A stretch of DNA of 49,221 nt from Oscillospiraceae bacterium (lineage in GTDB: Bacteria; Bacillota; Clostridia; Oscillospirales; Oscillospiraceae): positions 1 through 49,221 of the forward strand of contig JAFUFT010000005.1 of NCBI GenBank assembly GCA_017469795.1, given 5' to 3'. The notes under the pieces were generated by a model that worked only from the letters and a program-made list of their open reading frames with translations, had not been told where the DNA came from and made no database searches. The position numbers and the translations under genes are program-made. Of this stretch, positions 1 through 7,852 are shown piece by piece. The stretch's first letter is position 1; the number at the start of each line of letters is the position of its first letter.

Positions 1-213
1 ATCGCCGATTATAATGCAGCAGTAGCCAATGACCTCATTTTCTTTCACAAACACATATCCGATGTTTTGAGCAATATCATCAAGAATTGTCTGTTCAGTG
101 GGATAATCGGGATGCCACTGTTCAAAGCCCAAAGATTTGTGGTATGCTCTCGCATCTTCAATGCATTGGTAGCATATTCTCGCTTCCTGCAAATTTGCCA
201 ATCTCAGCTCCAT
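1..213 (-). CDS. GNAT-family N-acetyltransferase, N-terminal part (cut by window edge)
   Basis: The minus strand reads 71 codons in frame from an ATG at 213 to the window edge, starting MELRLANLQEARICYQC and containing EQWHPDYPT and VKENEVIGYCCI. The layout of an N-terminal strand-helix with a Trp-His-Pro-Asp-Tyr-Pro motif followed by a 'V..N..VIGYC' strand matches GNAT acetyltransferases of the RimI/YjgM type, which move an acetyl group from acetyl-CoA to an amine. The start is supported by a GGAGG about 8 bases upstream. The gene lies downstream of a T-box leader (262-481), so it may respond to an uncharged tRNA. The acetyl-CoA-binding core lies outside the window, so the substrate cannot be judged. 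Confidence 0.75.
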   Translation of the reverse strand, partial: MELRLANLQEARICYQCIEDARAYHKSLGFEQWHPDYPTEQTILDDIAQNIGYVFVKENEVIGYCCIIIGD

Positions 214-261
214 CTATATCGCCTCCACAAATCCCGATTTGTCGGACCAAAAACGCCAAAC

Positions 262-481
262 AAAAAACCCCTACAAGCCCTACGGCTCATAAGGGTGCAG
301 TGCACGGTTCCACCTCATGGTTTCACTCTTGTCCCGTAACGAGGGCAACGTCCGCGTTTTTGACCCGCGGCGGCTCCGGACTGGTGTTCCCGCATCCCCG
401 TCATAAGGAGCTTTCAGCCTTTGCTCCTCTCTCTGCAATCCCGGAAAACGGTACTGGTTCCTTCAAAGCCTTTTCTTATGT
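262..481 (-). promoter_or_regulatory. T-box riboswitch leader with terminator
   Basis: On the minus strand the leader contains an AGTA-type element (near 440), an AGAGAG block with a GC-rich hairpin after it (about 385-415), and the T-box sequence GAGGTGGAACCGTGC (about 300-315), close to the AGGGTGGNACCGCG consensus. It is followed by a 12-bp terminator hairpin (268-295) and a run of six T. T-boxes read tRNA charging and usually control aminoacyl-tRNA synthetase or amino-acid genes. Here the first gene downstream is a GNAT acetyltransferase. The specifier codon could not be assigned with confidence. Confidence 0.82.
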
Positions 482-488
482 ATGTGCT

Positions 489-517
489 ATTATAGCGAGT
501 TCCCCCTGAAATGTCAA
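489..517 (-). promoter_or_regulatory. Sigma-A promoter of the T-box/GNAT transcript
   Basis: Minus strand: TTGACA at 512-517, a 17-base spacer, and TATAAT at 489-494. Both boxes are perfect consensus. Transcription would start near 482 and enter the T-box leader. Confidence 0.85.
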
Positions 518-518
518 T

Positions 519-547
519 GACCCGCGGGATTTTTCCTCCCGCGGGTC
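519..547 (-). terminator. Hairpin after the beta-helix gene
   Basis: A perfect 11-bp inverted repeat (519-529 with 537-547, loop of seven) lies six bases beyond the stop at 553. The clear T-run is on the plus-strand side; on the minus side the stem is followed almost at once by the -35 box of the next promoter, so termination efficiency toward the minus strand is uncertain. Confidence 0.55.
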
Positions 548-552
548 TTTTC

Positions 553-2463
553 TCATTTCTGTTTCTTCTTCCGCATCGCGGTGCCGCCTCCTCCGAGCGC
601 CGCCATCAGCGCCACTCCGATGGCTACGGCGGTCCCTGTTTTCCTGCCGCGGTCATCCTTTTGGGGCTCCTCCGCTTCCGGCTCTTCCGCAGCAGGCGTT
701 TCCTCCGGCACGGGGGACTGCAGAACGGGCTCCGGTGCGGCTTCCGGAACTGTTTCCGGCTCCTCCTGTTCCGGCTCCTGCTCCGGTTCCGATGCCTGTT
801 CTGGCTCCGGCTCATAATTACCGGTAACCTGGATCGCGCCTGCATAGCTGACGCCCGGCTCCGGAGTCAGTTCCTCCCCGTCCAGGGTCACGGTTCCGTT
901 GAGGACCGCGCCCTCCTCCAGGGTCATGCCCGTGAGACTGGAGGTTCCGGTCACATTCCAGACCGCCCCGTCCTTCATGGTCAGGTTCACGCCATAGACT
1001 GCGTCAAAGCTGTCATCCACCACCCAGTTGACTTCGCCGAATTCCTCCCAGGTCTGATTCCAGCTCTCCATGGTGCCGGAGACGATGTTGCCGGACAGGG
1101 TAGCATGGTCCAGCGTCACCTCCATGCGGCGCTGGTAGTCCTCATGGCGGATGTCCCCGGCCACGTCCATATCCGTCATAGAGACGGAAACAGGCTTCAC
1201 CTGATCCCCGTCCCCAGGGGAAAGGAAGTTGCCCATGGCGTCGGCGTTGAGCACCGTGTGAACCAGGGTGTTGTTGTAGGATTCCATCTCCACATTCTGC
1301 AGCTCGATGTCGGCGGAGGTGGAGCGAATCAGGAACACCGATCCGGATACATAGTCGATATACGCGCCGACCGCCGCCCCGTAGTCATAGTAGTCCTTGG
1401 CGGACTGCAGTTCTTTCGTGGTGATCAGACTGGCGTCCCGGGCGGTAAAGGTGCCGCAGTCCGCCGCCCACAGCCCGGCGCCCATCATGTCCGGCGCATG
1501 GATCATCACGGCGTTCCGTCCGCCCAGAATGGAGGTGCCTCCCTCTGCCTCAGGTCCTTCGTTATACGCCAGGATTTCCTCCGGGGCGTCCTCCGCGGCA
1601 CAGGCGGTGATCTGTCCCGATTTGGAGATGATGGCGCCGATCTCCGCTGCGTTGAGCCGGGATCCGTAGAGCCAGACCCGACAGTTGGTATCGGCATAGG
1701 TACCGTAGCCGCCGTGTTCGGCAATGCCGTCGGTGTTGTAGGCGTAGAGATCCAGGCCGTTTCCCATGGCGGAATCGGTGGACAGCGCCGCCCATCCCTC
1801 GGCCACGCAGGTGGAGTTGAAGTAATAGGTCTGTGTGGCGCCGATGGAGAAGTTGGCCCGGGCAGTTCCAGAGATCAGCAGGGCCTCGTTGGAAAAGGGC
1901 TCCGCAATCTCCGCGGTGTTGGCGTTGCTGCCCGTGGACTGCACCAGGGAATTGTTCACCACCAGCGTCCCGTCATTGTACGCCGCGGTCACATATCGGG
2001 CCGCGCCGTCCACCACGAGGCTGGAGTCCGAAACAAAGAGTGACGCGCCGTTGTCCACATTGACTGCGGCGCCGCCGGTCTCCTCTCCGGAGACGGGCGT
2101 ATCCGTGCGGAGCCGAATGATGCCGTTCCGAAGCTGCACCACGGATTCCGGACCGGACACAGTCAGGCCGTTGAACCCGTAGTCGCCGCTGGTCAGCTCC
2201 AGGCCGTCGATGACCAGGCCCTCCTCCAGACTGATCCACTGGGCGTAGGCACCGGGATCATATTCCGCCTCTGGATCCTCCCGGCCGTCTGTGATCACGA
2301 TGGCCGCAGCAGACGGCGCGCCGTCCCCGCCGCCGGGACCTCCACCGGGCGGCGGTCCCATCATCTCCGGCGGCATCATCCCCATATCCGCCGCCAGCAC
2401 ACCGGTGGACAGAAGCAGCAGGCTCAGCAGTACCGCAGCCCCTCGAACTGCAGGAATCCTCAT
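553..2463 (-). CDS. Secreted membrane-anchored beta-helix protein
   Basis: The 636-residue product begins with a signal peptide (residues 1-24, ending LSTGVLAA) followed by a short Met/Gly/Pro-rich stretch (MMGPPPGGGPGGG). About 500 residues then show the short Asn/Gly/Val-rich strands of a right-handed parallel beta-helix (for example VNNSLVQSTGSNANT and GAVWNVTGTSSLTGM). The C-terminus has a Pro/Glu-rich spacer (about residues 555-610), one hydrophobic segment (TGTAVAIGVALMAALGGGG) and a KKKQK tail. This predicts export and anchoring in the cytoplasmic membrane with the helix outside; there is no LPXTG motif. It resembles the lipoprotein at 21723-24257 in style and composition. Function is unknown; an adhesin or glycan-binding role is possible. 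RBS AAAGGGGG precedes the ATG. Confidence 0.82.
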   Translation of the reverse strand: MRIPAVRGAAVLLSLLLLSTGVLAADMGMMPPEMMGPPPGGGPGGGDGAPSAAAIVITDGREDPEAEYDPGAYAQWISLEEGLVIDGLELTSGDYGFNGLTVSGPESVVQLRNGIIRLRTDTPVSGEETGGAAVNVDNGASLFVSDSSLVVDGAARYVTAAYNDGTLVVNNSLVQSTGSNANTAEIAEPFSNEALLISGTARANFSIGATQTYYFNSTCVAEGWAALSTDSAMGNGLDLYAYNTDGIAEHGGYGTYADTNCRVWLYGSRLNAAEIGAIISKSGQITACAAEDAPEEILAYNEGPEAEGGTSILGGRNAVMIHAPDMMGAGLWAADCGTFTARDASLITTKELQSAKDYYDYGAAVGAYIDYVSGSVFLIRSTSADIELQNVEMESYNNTLVHTVLNADAMGNFLSPGDGDQVKPVSVSMTDMDVAGDIRHEDYQRRMEVTLDHATLSGNIVSGTMESWNQTWEEFGEVNWVVDDSFDAVYGVNLTMKDGAVWNVTGTSSLTGMTLEEGAVLNGTVTLDGEELTPEPGVSYAGAIQVTGNYEPEPEQASEPEQEPEQEEPETVPEAAPEPVLQSPVPEETPAAEEPEAEEPQKDDRGRKTGTAVAIGVALMAALGGGGTAMRKKKQK

Positions 2464-2493
2464 TCTGATTCCCCCTTTACTCTGTTACTTTCT

Positions 2494-2521
2494 ATTATAT
2501 CGGGCCGGAGTCAGGTTTCAA
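2494..2521 (-). promoter_or_regulatory. Promoter of the beta-helix gene
   Basis: Minus strand: TTGAAA at 2516-2521, 16-base spacer, TATAAT at 2494-2499, about 30 bases before the start codon at 2463. Confidence 0.65.
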
Positions 2522-2559
2522 GGTTCTGTTTCACTCCCCGTGTTCCATTTGATACCAAA

Positions 2560-2587
2560 AAATGGCGCCGCAGATGCGGCGCCATTT
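2560..2587 (-). terminator. Rho-independent terminator after the PIN-like gene
   Basis: A 13-bp GC-rich inverted repeat, AAATGGCGCCGCA and its complement, lies just beyond the stop at 2594 and continues into a T-run on the minus strand (ATTTTTTGG). Confidence 0.85.
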
Positions 2588-2593
2588 CCTTTT

Positions 2594-3874
2594 TTACTTG
2601 AACGCGATCTTTTTGATCTCGTTGTAGAGGGCAAGGCCCTTTTCCTGGCCCAGCTGCTTGCGCAGGGTGTTGCAGAGCACCTGCTTCCGGTTCTCCGCGA
2701 TCAGCTGCTGAAGATGGGCCTCCTGCAGGCCGGGATAGGGAGCGATCAGGCCGCTGATATTCGGCTTTTTCTCCGTCTTCTTCTCCGGCTTTGCCTTGGC
2801 CTCCGTCTTTTTCTCCGGCTTGGGTTCTGCCGGCTTTACGCTTTTCGCCGCAGGTTTTTTCTCCCGGCGGGCGGTCTTTTTCTCCGGCTGCTGTTCCGGT
2901 TCCGGCTGGGACTCAGCCGTCTCAACAGGCTCCGCCGTCTCCTTCTGCGCGCTGTTCCGTCCGCTGCGGCTCCGGCTGCGGCGGCTCCGGCTGCGGCTTC
3001 TGGACCGGGACGCCGGGATGCCCTCTTCGTCGGGTTTATCCTCCAGCGGCGGCCATTCTCCCGCGGATTCCACCGCTGGGGCGGGTTCCGCCTCGGGAAC
3101 GGGCTCCGCCGGGGCAGGCTCTTCCGCCGGGGCAGGCTCTTCCGCCGGGGCGGGAGCTTCCTCCGCTGCCGGTTCGGCCGCGGGCTCTTCTGCCGGGGCG
3201 GGTTCCGCAGCTTTGGCAGGTTCCGGCCAATCCGGCAGCACCACGCCGAAGAACGTCCGTCTGGCCGGAGCCTTCTGTACCGGAGGTTCCTCCACAGGGG
3301 ACACCGGCGCCGGGGGCTCCGGTTTTTCCGGCTGCGGCTCCTGCGCAACCGGCTCGGCGGGAACCGGGGCGGATACAACAGGCTCCGCGGGAACAGGCTC
3401 CGCTGCGGGTTCGGCAGGGATCTCCGCCGGGGTCTGCACTGGCGCGGGAAGGGCCGTCTCTTCCGGCTCCGTCTCTTTCACGGTGCGCGATCTTCCGATG
3501 CGGCCGGCCGCCCGGATGTTGTCGATGCACCGGACGCTGGGGCGCATGGCGCTTTCTGTCCAGAAGCTGGCCACGAACTTGTATCCCATGTCCTTGGACA
3601 CGATGTAGTAGTTCCGGTCTGCGGCGCGGGTGCCGATCAAATACCCCAGCCATGTGGAGATCTGATGGTCCAGCGCGTTCTTTCCGCCCACCGTGACCTC
3701 AAAATAGTTGCATTTGCAAACGCTCTTTCCAATCAGGATGTGCATTTTCATGCTCAGCCGGTTGGAATTGTTGCTGTAAAAGATGATAACCTCATCCTCG
3801 GGACTCAGGTAGGTGATACCGCTGAGGCCCTCGGACGCCACATTTTCAAAATCGATCAGATAAATATCCCGCAT
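2594..3874 (-). CDS. PIN/NYN-like domain protein with Arg-Ser tract
   Basis: The 426-residue product has an N-terminal PIN/NYN-like nuclease fold (residues 1-130): IYLIDFENV with Asp8, NALDHQIS with Asp69 and VSKDMGYKF with Asp95 supply the usual acidic triad for metal-dependent RNA cleavage. Residues 135-285 are a low-complexity linker of Ala/Pro/Glu repeats. Residues 289-305 are an Arg-Ser dipeptide tract (SRSRSRSRRSRSRS). A Lys/Pro/Glu-rich stretch follows, then a compact C-terminal helical segment (about 372-426, LQEAHLQQLIAENRKQVL). RNA binding or processing in the cytoplasm is inferred. RBS AAAAGGAGA precedes the ATG. It lies 34 bases after the lysozyme gene with no obvious terminator between, so the two may share a transcript. 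Confidence 0.8.
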   Translation of the reverse strand: MRDIYLIDFENVASEGLSGITYLSPEDEVIIFYSNNSNRLSMKMHILIGKSVCKCNYFEVTVGGKNALDHQISTWLGYLIGTRAADRNYYIVSKDMGYKFVASFWTESAMRPSVRCIDNIRAAGRIGRSRTVKETEPEETALPAPVQTPAEIPAEPAAEPVPAEPVVSAPVPAEPVAQEPQPEKPEPPAPVSPVEEPPVQKAPARRTFFGVVLPDWPEPAKAAEPAPAEEPAAEPAAEEAPAPAEEPAPAEEPAPAEPVPEAEPAPAVESAGEWPPLEDKPDEEGIPASRSRSRSRSRRSRSRSGRNSAQKETAEPVETAESQPEPEQQPEKKTARREKKPAAKSVKPAEPKPEKKTEAKAKPEKKTEKKPNISGLIAPYPGLQEAHLQQLIAENRKQVLCNTLRKQLGQEKGLALYNEIKKIAFK

Positions 3875-3908
3875 AAATATGGGTCTCCTTTTTTCCTGCC
3901 TCGCTGTT

Positions 3909-5228
3909 TTACCCCAAAAGGTCGTCCATCCGCACCAGGATCGTTGCCAGCTGTGCCCGGCTCAACACATCCTTCGGCGCAAAGTTTCCGTCTCCCACGC
4001 CCTTGATCAGACCAAGGCTGGCGCAGAAATAGACACTCTCTTTGGCATATCCGCTGATCTTTCCGTCGTCAGCGAAGGAGGCCGGCGTCGCCCCTGCGGA
4101 CTTGCCGATGCTCTTGAGGTAACGCGCCAGGACGCAGCACAGGTCCTGCCGGGTGATCTTCGAGTCCGGATCAAAGCGGCCGTCTCCGGTGCCGTTGACG
4201 ATGCCGTTGCTGTACGCCCAGCTGACGGGACGGGAGTACCATTTCCCGGCGGGCACATCAGAAAAGCTGTTCCCCGATCCGCTGAAGGACGTGGCTTCCG
4301 ATCCTACCAGCTTGGCCAGCGCGGTGACCATCTGCGCGCGGGTGACATCATCCTCCGGACCGAAATATCCGTTTCCGTATCCACTCATCAGGCCACGGTC
4401 ATAGGCGGTAGAAATATTGGTGTAGTACCACTTTCCCTGCGCAACATCCAGGAACGGGCCGCCGGAAACGCTCTCCACTGTCGTTTCCGTTCCCTTTACC
4501 GGAGTACAGAACAGGGTGGCTTCCTCCTTCCGGCGGGCCACAAGACCCTCCAGCCGAACGCCGCCTGCGTTGACCCAGGAGCCGAAAGACTTCTGTACAC
4601 GGCTCTCCGTCCAGTTGGCGGGGCTGTCCTCCAGCATCTGCCGGAGCATGCACCAGCTTCCGTCGTCGTTCCGATAGCTCCACCAGCCGCTTCCCACGTT
4701 GTAGGTAAAGCTGACCAGCGCGTCAAACTGATTCTGATTGACGGCAATTCCCCGGTCTTTCAGGGCGCCGTTCAGCCAAACCGCAAATCCGCCCGAGGGA
4801 TACTCACTGTCCTTCGGATGGTTGATCATGGATTTCAGCACTTCCGTGGCCTGGGCCTCGGTGATTTTCCCGGTTTTGGCGATCTCAGGGAACATTTTGA
4901 CCGCATAATTATAATTGGAGCCGTATCCGATGGAATACTGGCTGTAGTCATAGTATGCAGTCTCCGCGAACCCCTCGAACTTCTTGATCATAGCCAGCCC
5001 GTAGGATCCGATGGTGTGATCCACATATCCCCCGGCGGCCAGCAGCTCGTTGTTGACCATTCCGGCCTCCGGATCCGCGTCTGCGTTCCAGGCCTGGGCC
5101 TCGATCTCCTGCGTGGGCTGCACCGTCATGGTACCGGTCAGATCAGCTGCCAGCGCCGGCAGCGCCAGCAGCGCGCCAAGGACAAATATGTAAAACACGC
5201 GAAGCAATTTTTGATTGAGTTGTTTCAT
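3909..5228 (-). CDS. Secreted GH24-type lysozyme with three SLH domains
   Basis: The 439-residue product has a signal peptide (1-28, LLALPALAA) and a phage-type lysozyme domain (about 75-245) cleaving peptidoglycan. The catalytic Glu85 lies in KKFEGF, Asp94 follows in YYDYSQ and the IGYG motif comes next; the usual Thr before IGYG is Ser99. NQFDALVSFTYNVG and the C-terminal RR.EE.LF segments are family hallmarks. Three SLH domains follow (about 258-308, 322-373, 384-436), each with FxDV/D, W/Y and TRAQ or SRAQ motifs. They would tether the enzyme to secondary cell-wall polymer, which points to self-wall remodelling and not prophage lysis. RBS GGAGG precedes the ATG. Confidence 0.9.
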   Translation of the reverse strand: MKQLNQKLLRVFYIFVLGALLALPALAADLTGTMTVQPTQEIEAQAWNADADPEAGMVNNELLAAGGYVDHTIGSYGLAMIKKFEGFAETAYYDYSQYSIGYGSNYNYAVKMFPEIAKTGKITEAQATEVLKSMINHPKDSEYPSGGFAVWLNGALKDRGIAVNQNQFDALVSFTYNVGSGWWSYRNDDGSWCMLRQMLEDSPANWTESRVQKSFGSWVNAGGVRLEGLVARRKEEATLFCTPVKGTETTVESVSGGPFLDVAQGKWYYTNISTAYDRGLMSGYGNGYFGPEDDVTRAQMVTALAKLVGSEATSFSGSGNSFSDVPAGKWYSRPVSWAYSNGIVNGTGDGRFDPDSKITRQDLCCVLARYLKSIGKSAGATPASFADDGKISGYAKESVYFCASLGLIKGVGDGNFAPKDVLSRAQLATILVRMDDLLG

Positions 5229-5279
5229 AGCGCCTCCTGCAGGTTTCCTGTAACTGTTGTTACCAAATTGTCATTTTTA

Positions 5280-5307
5280 ATTATACACAAAACCTGCGGA
5301 TTTGCAA
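5280..5307 (-). promoter_or_regulatory. Promoter of the lysozyme-SLH gene
   Basis: Minus strand: TTGCAA at 5302-5307, 16-base spacer, TATAAT at 5280-5285. A small inverted repeat GTAAC-N4-GTTAC (5250-5263) lies in the untranslated leader and could be an operator or hairpin. Confidence 0.6.
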
Positions 5308-5384
5308 GGGTTTTTGGCCTGATTTGGCAATACTTTTCTGTTTCAGGCCAGGTTTTTTCGTTTTTTTATCCGGTATTTGGACAT

Positions 5385-5618
5385 TTATACCAATTCAAAC
5401 CGGTATTTCTGCGGGGCCTCGGGGTATTTCCTCCGGTCCACTTCGCTGAGGAACATGGCTTTCGGTCTGGCGTAAATGCCGAAATCCCCATAGAGCGCCT
5501 GGTAGATCACCAGTTCCTCCTCCGTTTCCGTGTGCCGGGCCACGCAGAGGATCTGGTAGAGTTTTCCCTTGAAGTGCCGGTATTTCTGTCCCGGCTGCAC
5601 CGTCCGGACGTCCGTCAT
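5385..5618 (-). CDS. DUF1653 family protein
   Basis: The 77-residue product ([20 protein letters not shown] to KYRFELV) matches the short DUF1653 family, whose members start with a 'G.Y.HFKG..Y' motif, contain '[11 protein letters not shown]...YARP..MF' and end with a 'YRF' strand. The biochemical role of the family is not established. Its ATG overlaps the TGA of the upstream nitroreductase by four bases (ATGA), indicating translational coupling as the last gene of the six-gene run. A longer reading upstream in this frame runs through the nitroreductase and is not supported. Confidence 0.85.
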   Translation of the reverse strand: MTDVRTVQPGQKYRHFKGKLYQILCVARHTETEEELVIYQALYGDFGIYARPKAMFLSEVDRRKYPEAPQKYRFELV

Positions 5619-6403
5619 TCCTCTCCCTCCAGCCAGAGGGCCTCCGCCGCCGGACGCCACACCGTCCGCAGATACTTCTCCCCTTTGGCATAGCCGACCA
5701 TCAGGGCGCAGCGCACCCGGTCGTTCTCTCCCAGTCCCAGATCCTTTCGGATCTCCGGAAACCGGTCGCTGACCTGCCGGAGATAGCCGCCCCAGCAGGT
5801 GGAAAGCCCCTCCTGCACCAGCAGCAGCTCCAGCTGGGCCATGCTCACCGCCGGGTCCAGCACCGGATTCAGGCATCCATCCGGACTCCAGGCCACGATC
5901 ATGCAGGGAGCGCCGCAGGTCAGAAGATCCGTCCCGGCGGCAAAGAGCTTGTTCAGCTCCGGGGCCTCCCCGTATTCCGCGCAGAGGGAAAGGCACTTGT
6001 CCCGCAGGGCTGCGACCCGCTTCTTCCCCCAGACCACCGTATAACGGTAGGCCCGCTGGTTCTTCCCGCTGGGGGCAAAATTGGCGGTGTCCAGTGCCTT
6101 TTGGATCAGCTCCTTCGGGGGGAGCTTCTCCGAATAGGAGCGGACGGAGCGCCGCCGGCGGATCAGTTTCTCCAGGGAAGACGCCGTCTCCGGCAGTTCC
6201 GGATAGACCTCCTCCGGCGTCAGTTCCTCAAACCGGATGGCCATGTTCGGACATCCGGCGGCGCAGTGCATGCATTGAATGCAGCGGCGGCGGGGATGGA
6301 CCTCCGGCGTCCGGTCCGCAGTTCCCGGGACAAGCACGCCCATGGGGCATACCCGCGTGCATTGGCCGCAGCCGATGCACAGGGATTTATCTATGTAGAC
6401 CAT
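5615..6403 (-). CDS. Ferredoxin-nitroreductase fusion
   Basis: In the 262-residue product, residues 1-60 carry two [4Fe-4S] ferredoxin motifs ([12 protein letters not shown] and [12 protein letters not shown]). Residues 80-262 form an FMN-dependent nitroreductase domain ([12 protein letters not shown] near its start, NFAPSGKNQ, and a CWGGYLRQV segment). Such fusions are common in anaerobes and are thought to reduce nitro, quinone or flavin-type substrates with electrons taken through the iron-sulfur clusters. The physiological substrate cannot be read from the sequence. It lies six bases after the carbonic anhydrase-like gene. Confidence 0.9.
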   Translation of the reverse strand: MVYIDKSLCIGCGQCTRVCPMGVLVPGTADRTPEVHPRRRCIQCMHCAAGCPNMAIRFEELTPEEVYPELPETASSLEKLIRRRRSVRSYSEKLPPKELIQKALDTANFAPSGKNQRAYRYTVVWGKKRVAALRDKCLSLCAEYGEAPELNKLFAAGTDLLTCGAPCMIVAWSPDGCLNPVLDPAVSMAQLELLLVQEGLSTCWGGYLRQVSDRFPEIRKDLGLGENDRVRCALMVGYAKGEKYLRTVWRPAAEALWLEGEE

Positions 6404-6409
6404 ATCTTC

Positions 6410-6922
6410 TCACTCCTGGGGTTCAAACTGTTCCTTTGCATAGTCCAGATAGTGCTGGACGGACCAGCCGATGGGCACAGTGTCCTCCGCGGACAGAGTC
6501 CTGACCACACGGCCCGGCACACCCATGACCATGGAGTTCGGCGGGATCACCTTGTTAGGCGATACCACTGCCCCCGCAGCCACGATGCTCCCCGCACCGA
6601 TATGACAGCCGTCGAGCAGGGTGGCGCCCATGCCGATAAGGCATCCGTCCTCCACCGTACAGGAATGGAGGATGGCGTTGTGGCCCACCACGCAGTTCGC
6701 GCCGATGATGGTGGGAATGCCCGCCGAACAGTGGGCCACAGAGTTATCCTGCACGGAGGTGTTCTCCCCGATGATGATGGCGTCCGTATCCCCCCGGAGC
6801 ACCGTCCCGTACCAGATGGAAGCGCCGGGCTTCACCACCACGTCGCCGATAACGGACACGTCCTCGGCCAGATACGCGCCGGTCAGCACCGGGCTTTTTC
6901 CTTTAAAATCCTTGATAATCAT
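6410..6922 (-). CDS. Gamma-carbonic anhydrase family protein
   Basis: The 170-residue left-handed beta-helix protein is built of hexapeptide repeats (VSVIGDVVVKPGASIWYGTVLRG and so on). His64, His81 and His86 (SVAHCS, VGHNAILH) have the spacing of the zinc-binding triad in gamma-class enzymes, and Arg43/Asp45 (LRGDTD) match conserved interface residues. Known members either hydrate CO2 or act as acyl-related trimeric proteins such as PaaY/CaiE, so activity is not certain. The usual family length is 165-180. The gene sits between the hydrolase and the nitroreductase with gaps of 21 and 6 bases, consistent with one operon. Confidence 0.9.
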   Translation of the reverse strand: MIIKDFKGKSPVLTGAYLAEDVSVIGDVVVKPGASIWYGTVLRGDTDAIIIGENTSVQDNSVAHCSAGIPTIIGANCVVGHNAILHSCTVEDGCLIGMGATLLDGCHIGAGSIVAAGAVVSPNKVIPPNSMVMGVPGRVVRTLSAEDTVPIGWSVQHYLDYAKEQFEPQE

Positions 6923-6943
6923 TGTTTCACCTGCTGTTTCAGT

Positions 6944-7852
6944 TTACTCCGGGAACCGGAACGCGGGGATCCCCAGATGAGCCCGGTCCTCCGCCATGGA
7001 CCGCATGTTCTCCTGGGGCACGTCCAGCTCCGGCGTGCCGAAGACCAGCCCCAGCCAGCTCCGGCAGTCCTCCATCCACCGGGCCACCCGGGGATTCTCC
7101 CGCACCGGATCTCCCAGAGAGGAGGCCGGGGTGTTCAGCGCGGAGGCGTGATTGCCCTCCATGTAGGTGTGGCACTCAAAGGGCACGTCGTGCTTCGCCA
7201 GCGCCTCCATCAGCAGGAGACCGTGCTCCACCGGCACCATCTTGTCCCGGTAGATGTTCCATAAAAATACCGGCGGGGTGTGGCTTCCCACCCATTTCTC
7301 CGCCGAGGCGATCTCCTGGAGCTCCTCCAAGGACCGGTCCCCGGCCAGACGGGCATACATATCCCCCTGCCCCTCCAGGTCCACGGTGACGCAGGGATAC
7401 CCCAGGATCAGGGCGTTGGGCCGCCCCTCGGCGTCTTCGCAGCCGGAGGCCTCCATCACGTCCGCCCGGTTCCACATGGTCCCGGCGCATGCCGCTGCGT
7501 GGCCGCCCGCGGAAAAGCCGCACAGAGCCAGCTTGTCCGGATCCTGGCAGAACTCCTCCGCCCGCTCCCGGATCACCTTCATTGCCCGGCAGGCATCCGC
7601 CGCCGCGCCGGGAAACGCCGCACGCGCCCCGATGGAATACCGGAGCAGATAGGCGTTATAGCCCGCCGCAGCAAAGGCCATGGCCACCGGTTCGCCCTCG
7701 CTGACCCCGTGGAACATATAGGCGCCGCCGGGCAGCACCACTATGCCGCCCCGCCTGGGATAGTGTCCCGGCACCGTGGTCCACTTCTGGATGTAAGTGT
7801 AGAGCATCACCCGATGGTCCCCGTACAGGTCGATCTTCTCGCAGATCATCAT
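6944..7852 (-). CDS. Alpha/beta hydrolase, acetyl-esterase/xylanase-accessory type
   Basis: The 302-residue product has no signal peptide. PGGAYMFHG is the oxyanion-hole HGG-like region, with PGG in place of HGG, and the nucleophile elbow is GFSAGGH. A C-terminal EGNHASALN segment supplies the catalytic His, and an Asp is likely in the preceding strand. This is the pattern of the BD-FAE/acetyl-xylan esterase-like cytoplasmic hydrolases. The ATG overlaps the TGA of the radical SAM gene by four bases. The second codon is also ATG, so the start is uncertain by one residue. Confidence 0.85.
   Translation of the reverse strand: MMICEKIDLYGDHRVMLYTYIQKWTTVPGHYPRRGGIVVLPGGAYMFHGVSEGEPVAMAFAAAGYNAYLLRYSIGARAAFPGAAADACRAMKVIRERAEEFCQDPDKLALCGFSAGGHAAACAGTMWNRADVMEASGCEDAEGRPNALILGYPCVTVDLEGQGDMYARLAGDRSLEELQEIASAEKWVGSHTPPVFLWNIYRDKMVPVEHGLLLMEALAKHDVPFECHTYMEGNHASALNTPASSLGDPVRENPRVARWMEDCRSWLGLVFGTPELDVPQENMRSMAEDRAHLGIPAFRFPE

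Noticed and set aside
511..2043. Long plus-strand open frame of 510 codons opposite the beta-helix gene
   Set aside because: It mirrors a high-GC minus-strand gene with a signal peptide, promoter and RBS. Its product is rich in His/Arg/Gly with no motif, as expected of an antisense shadow.
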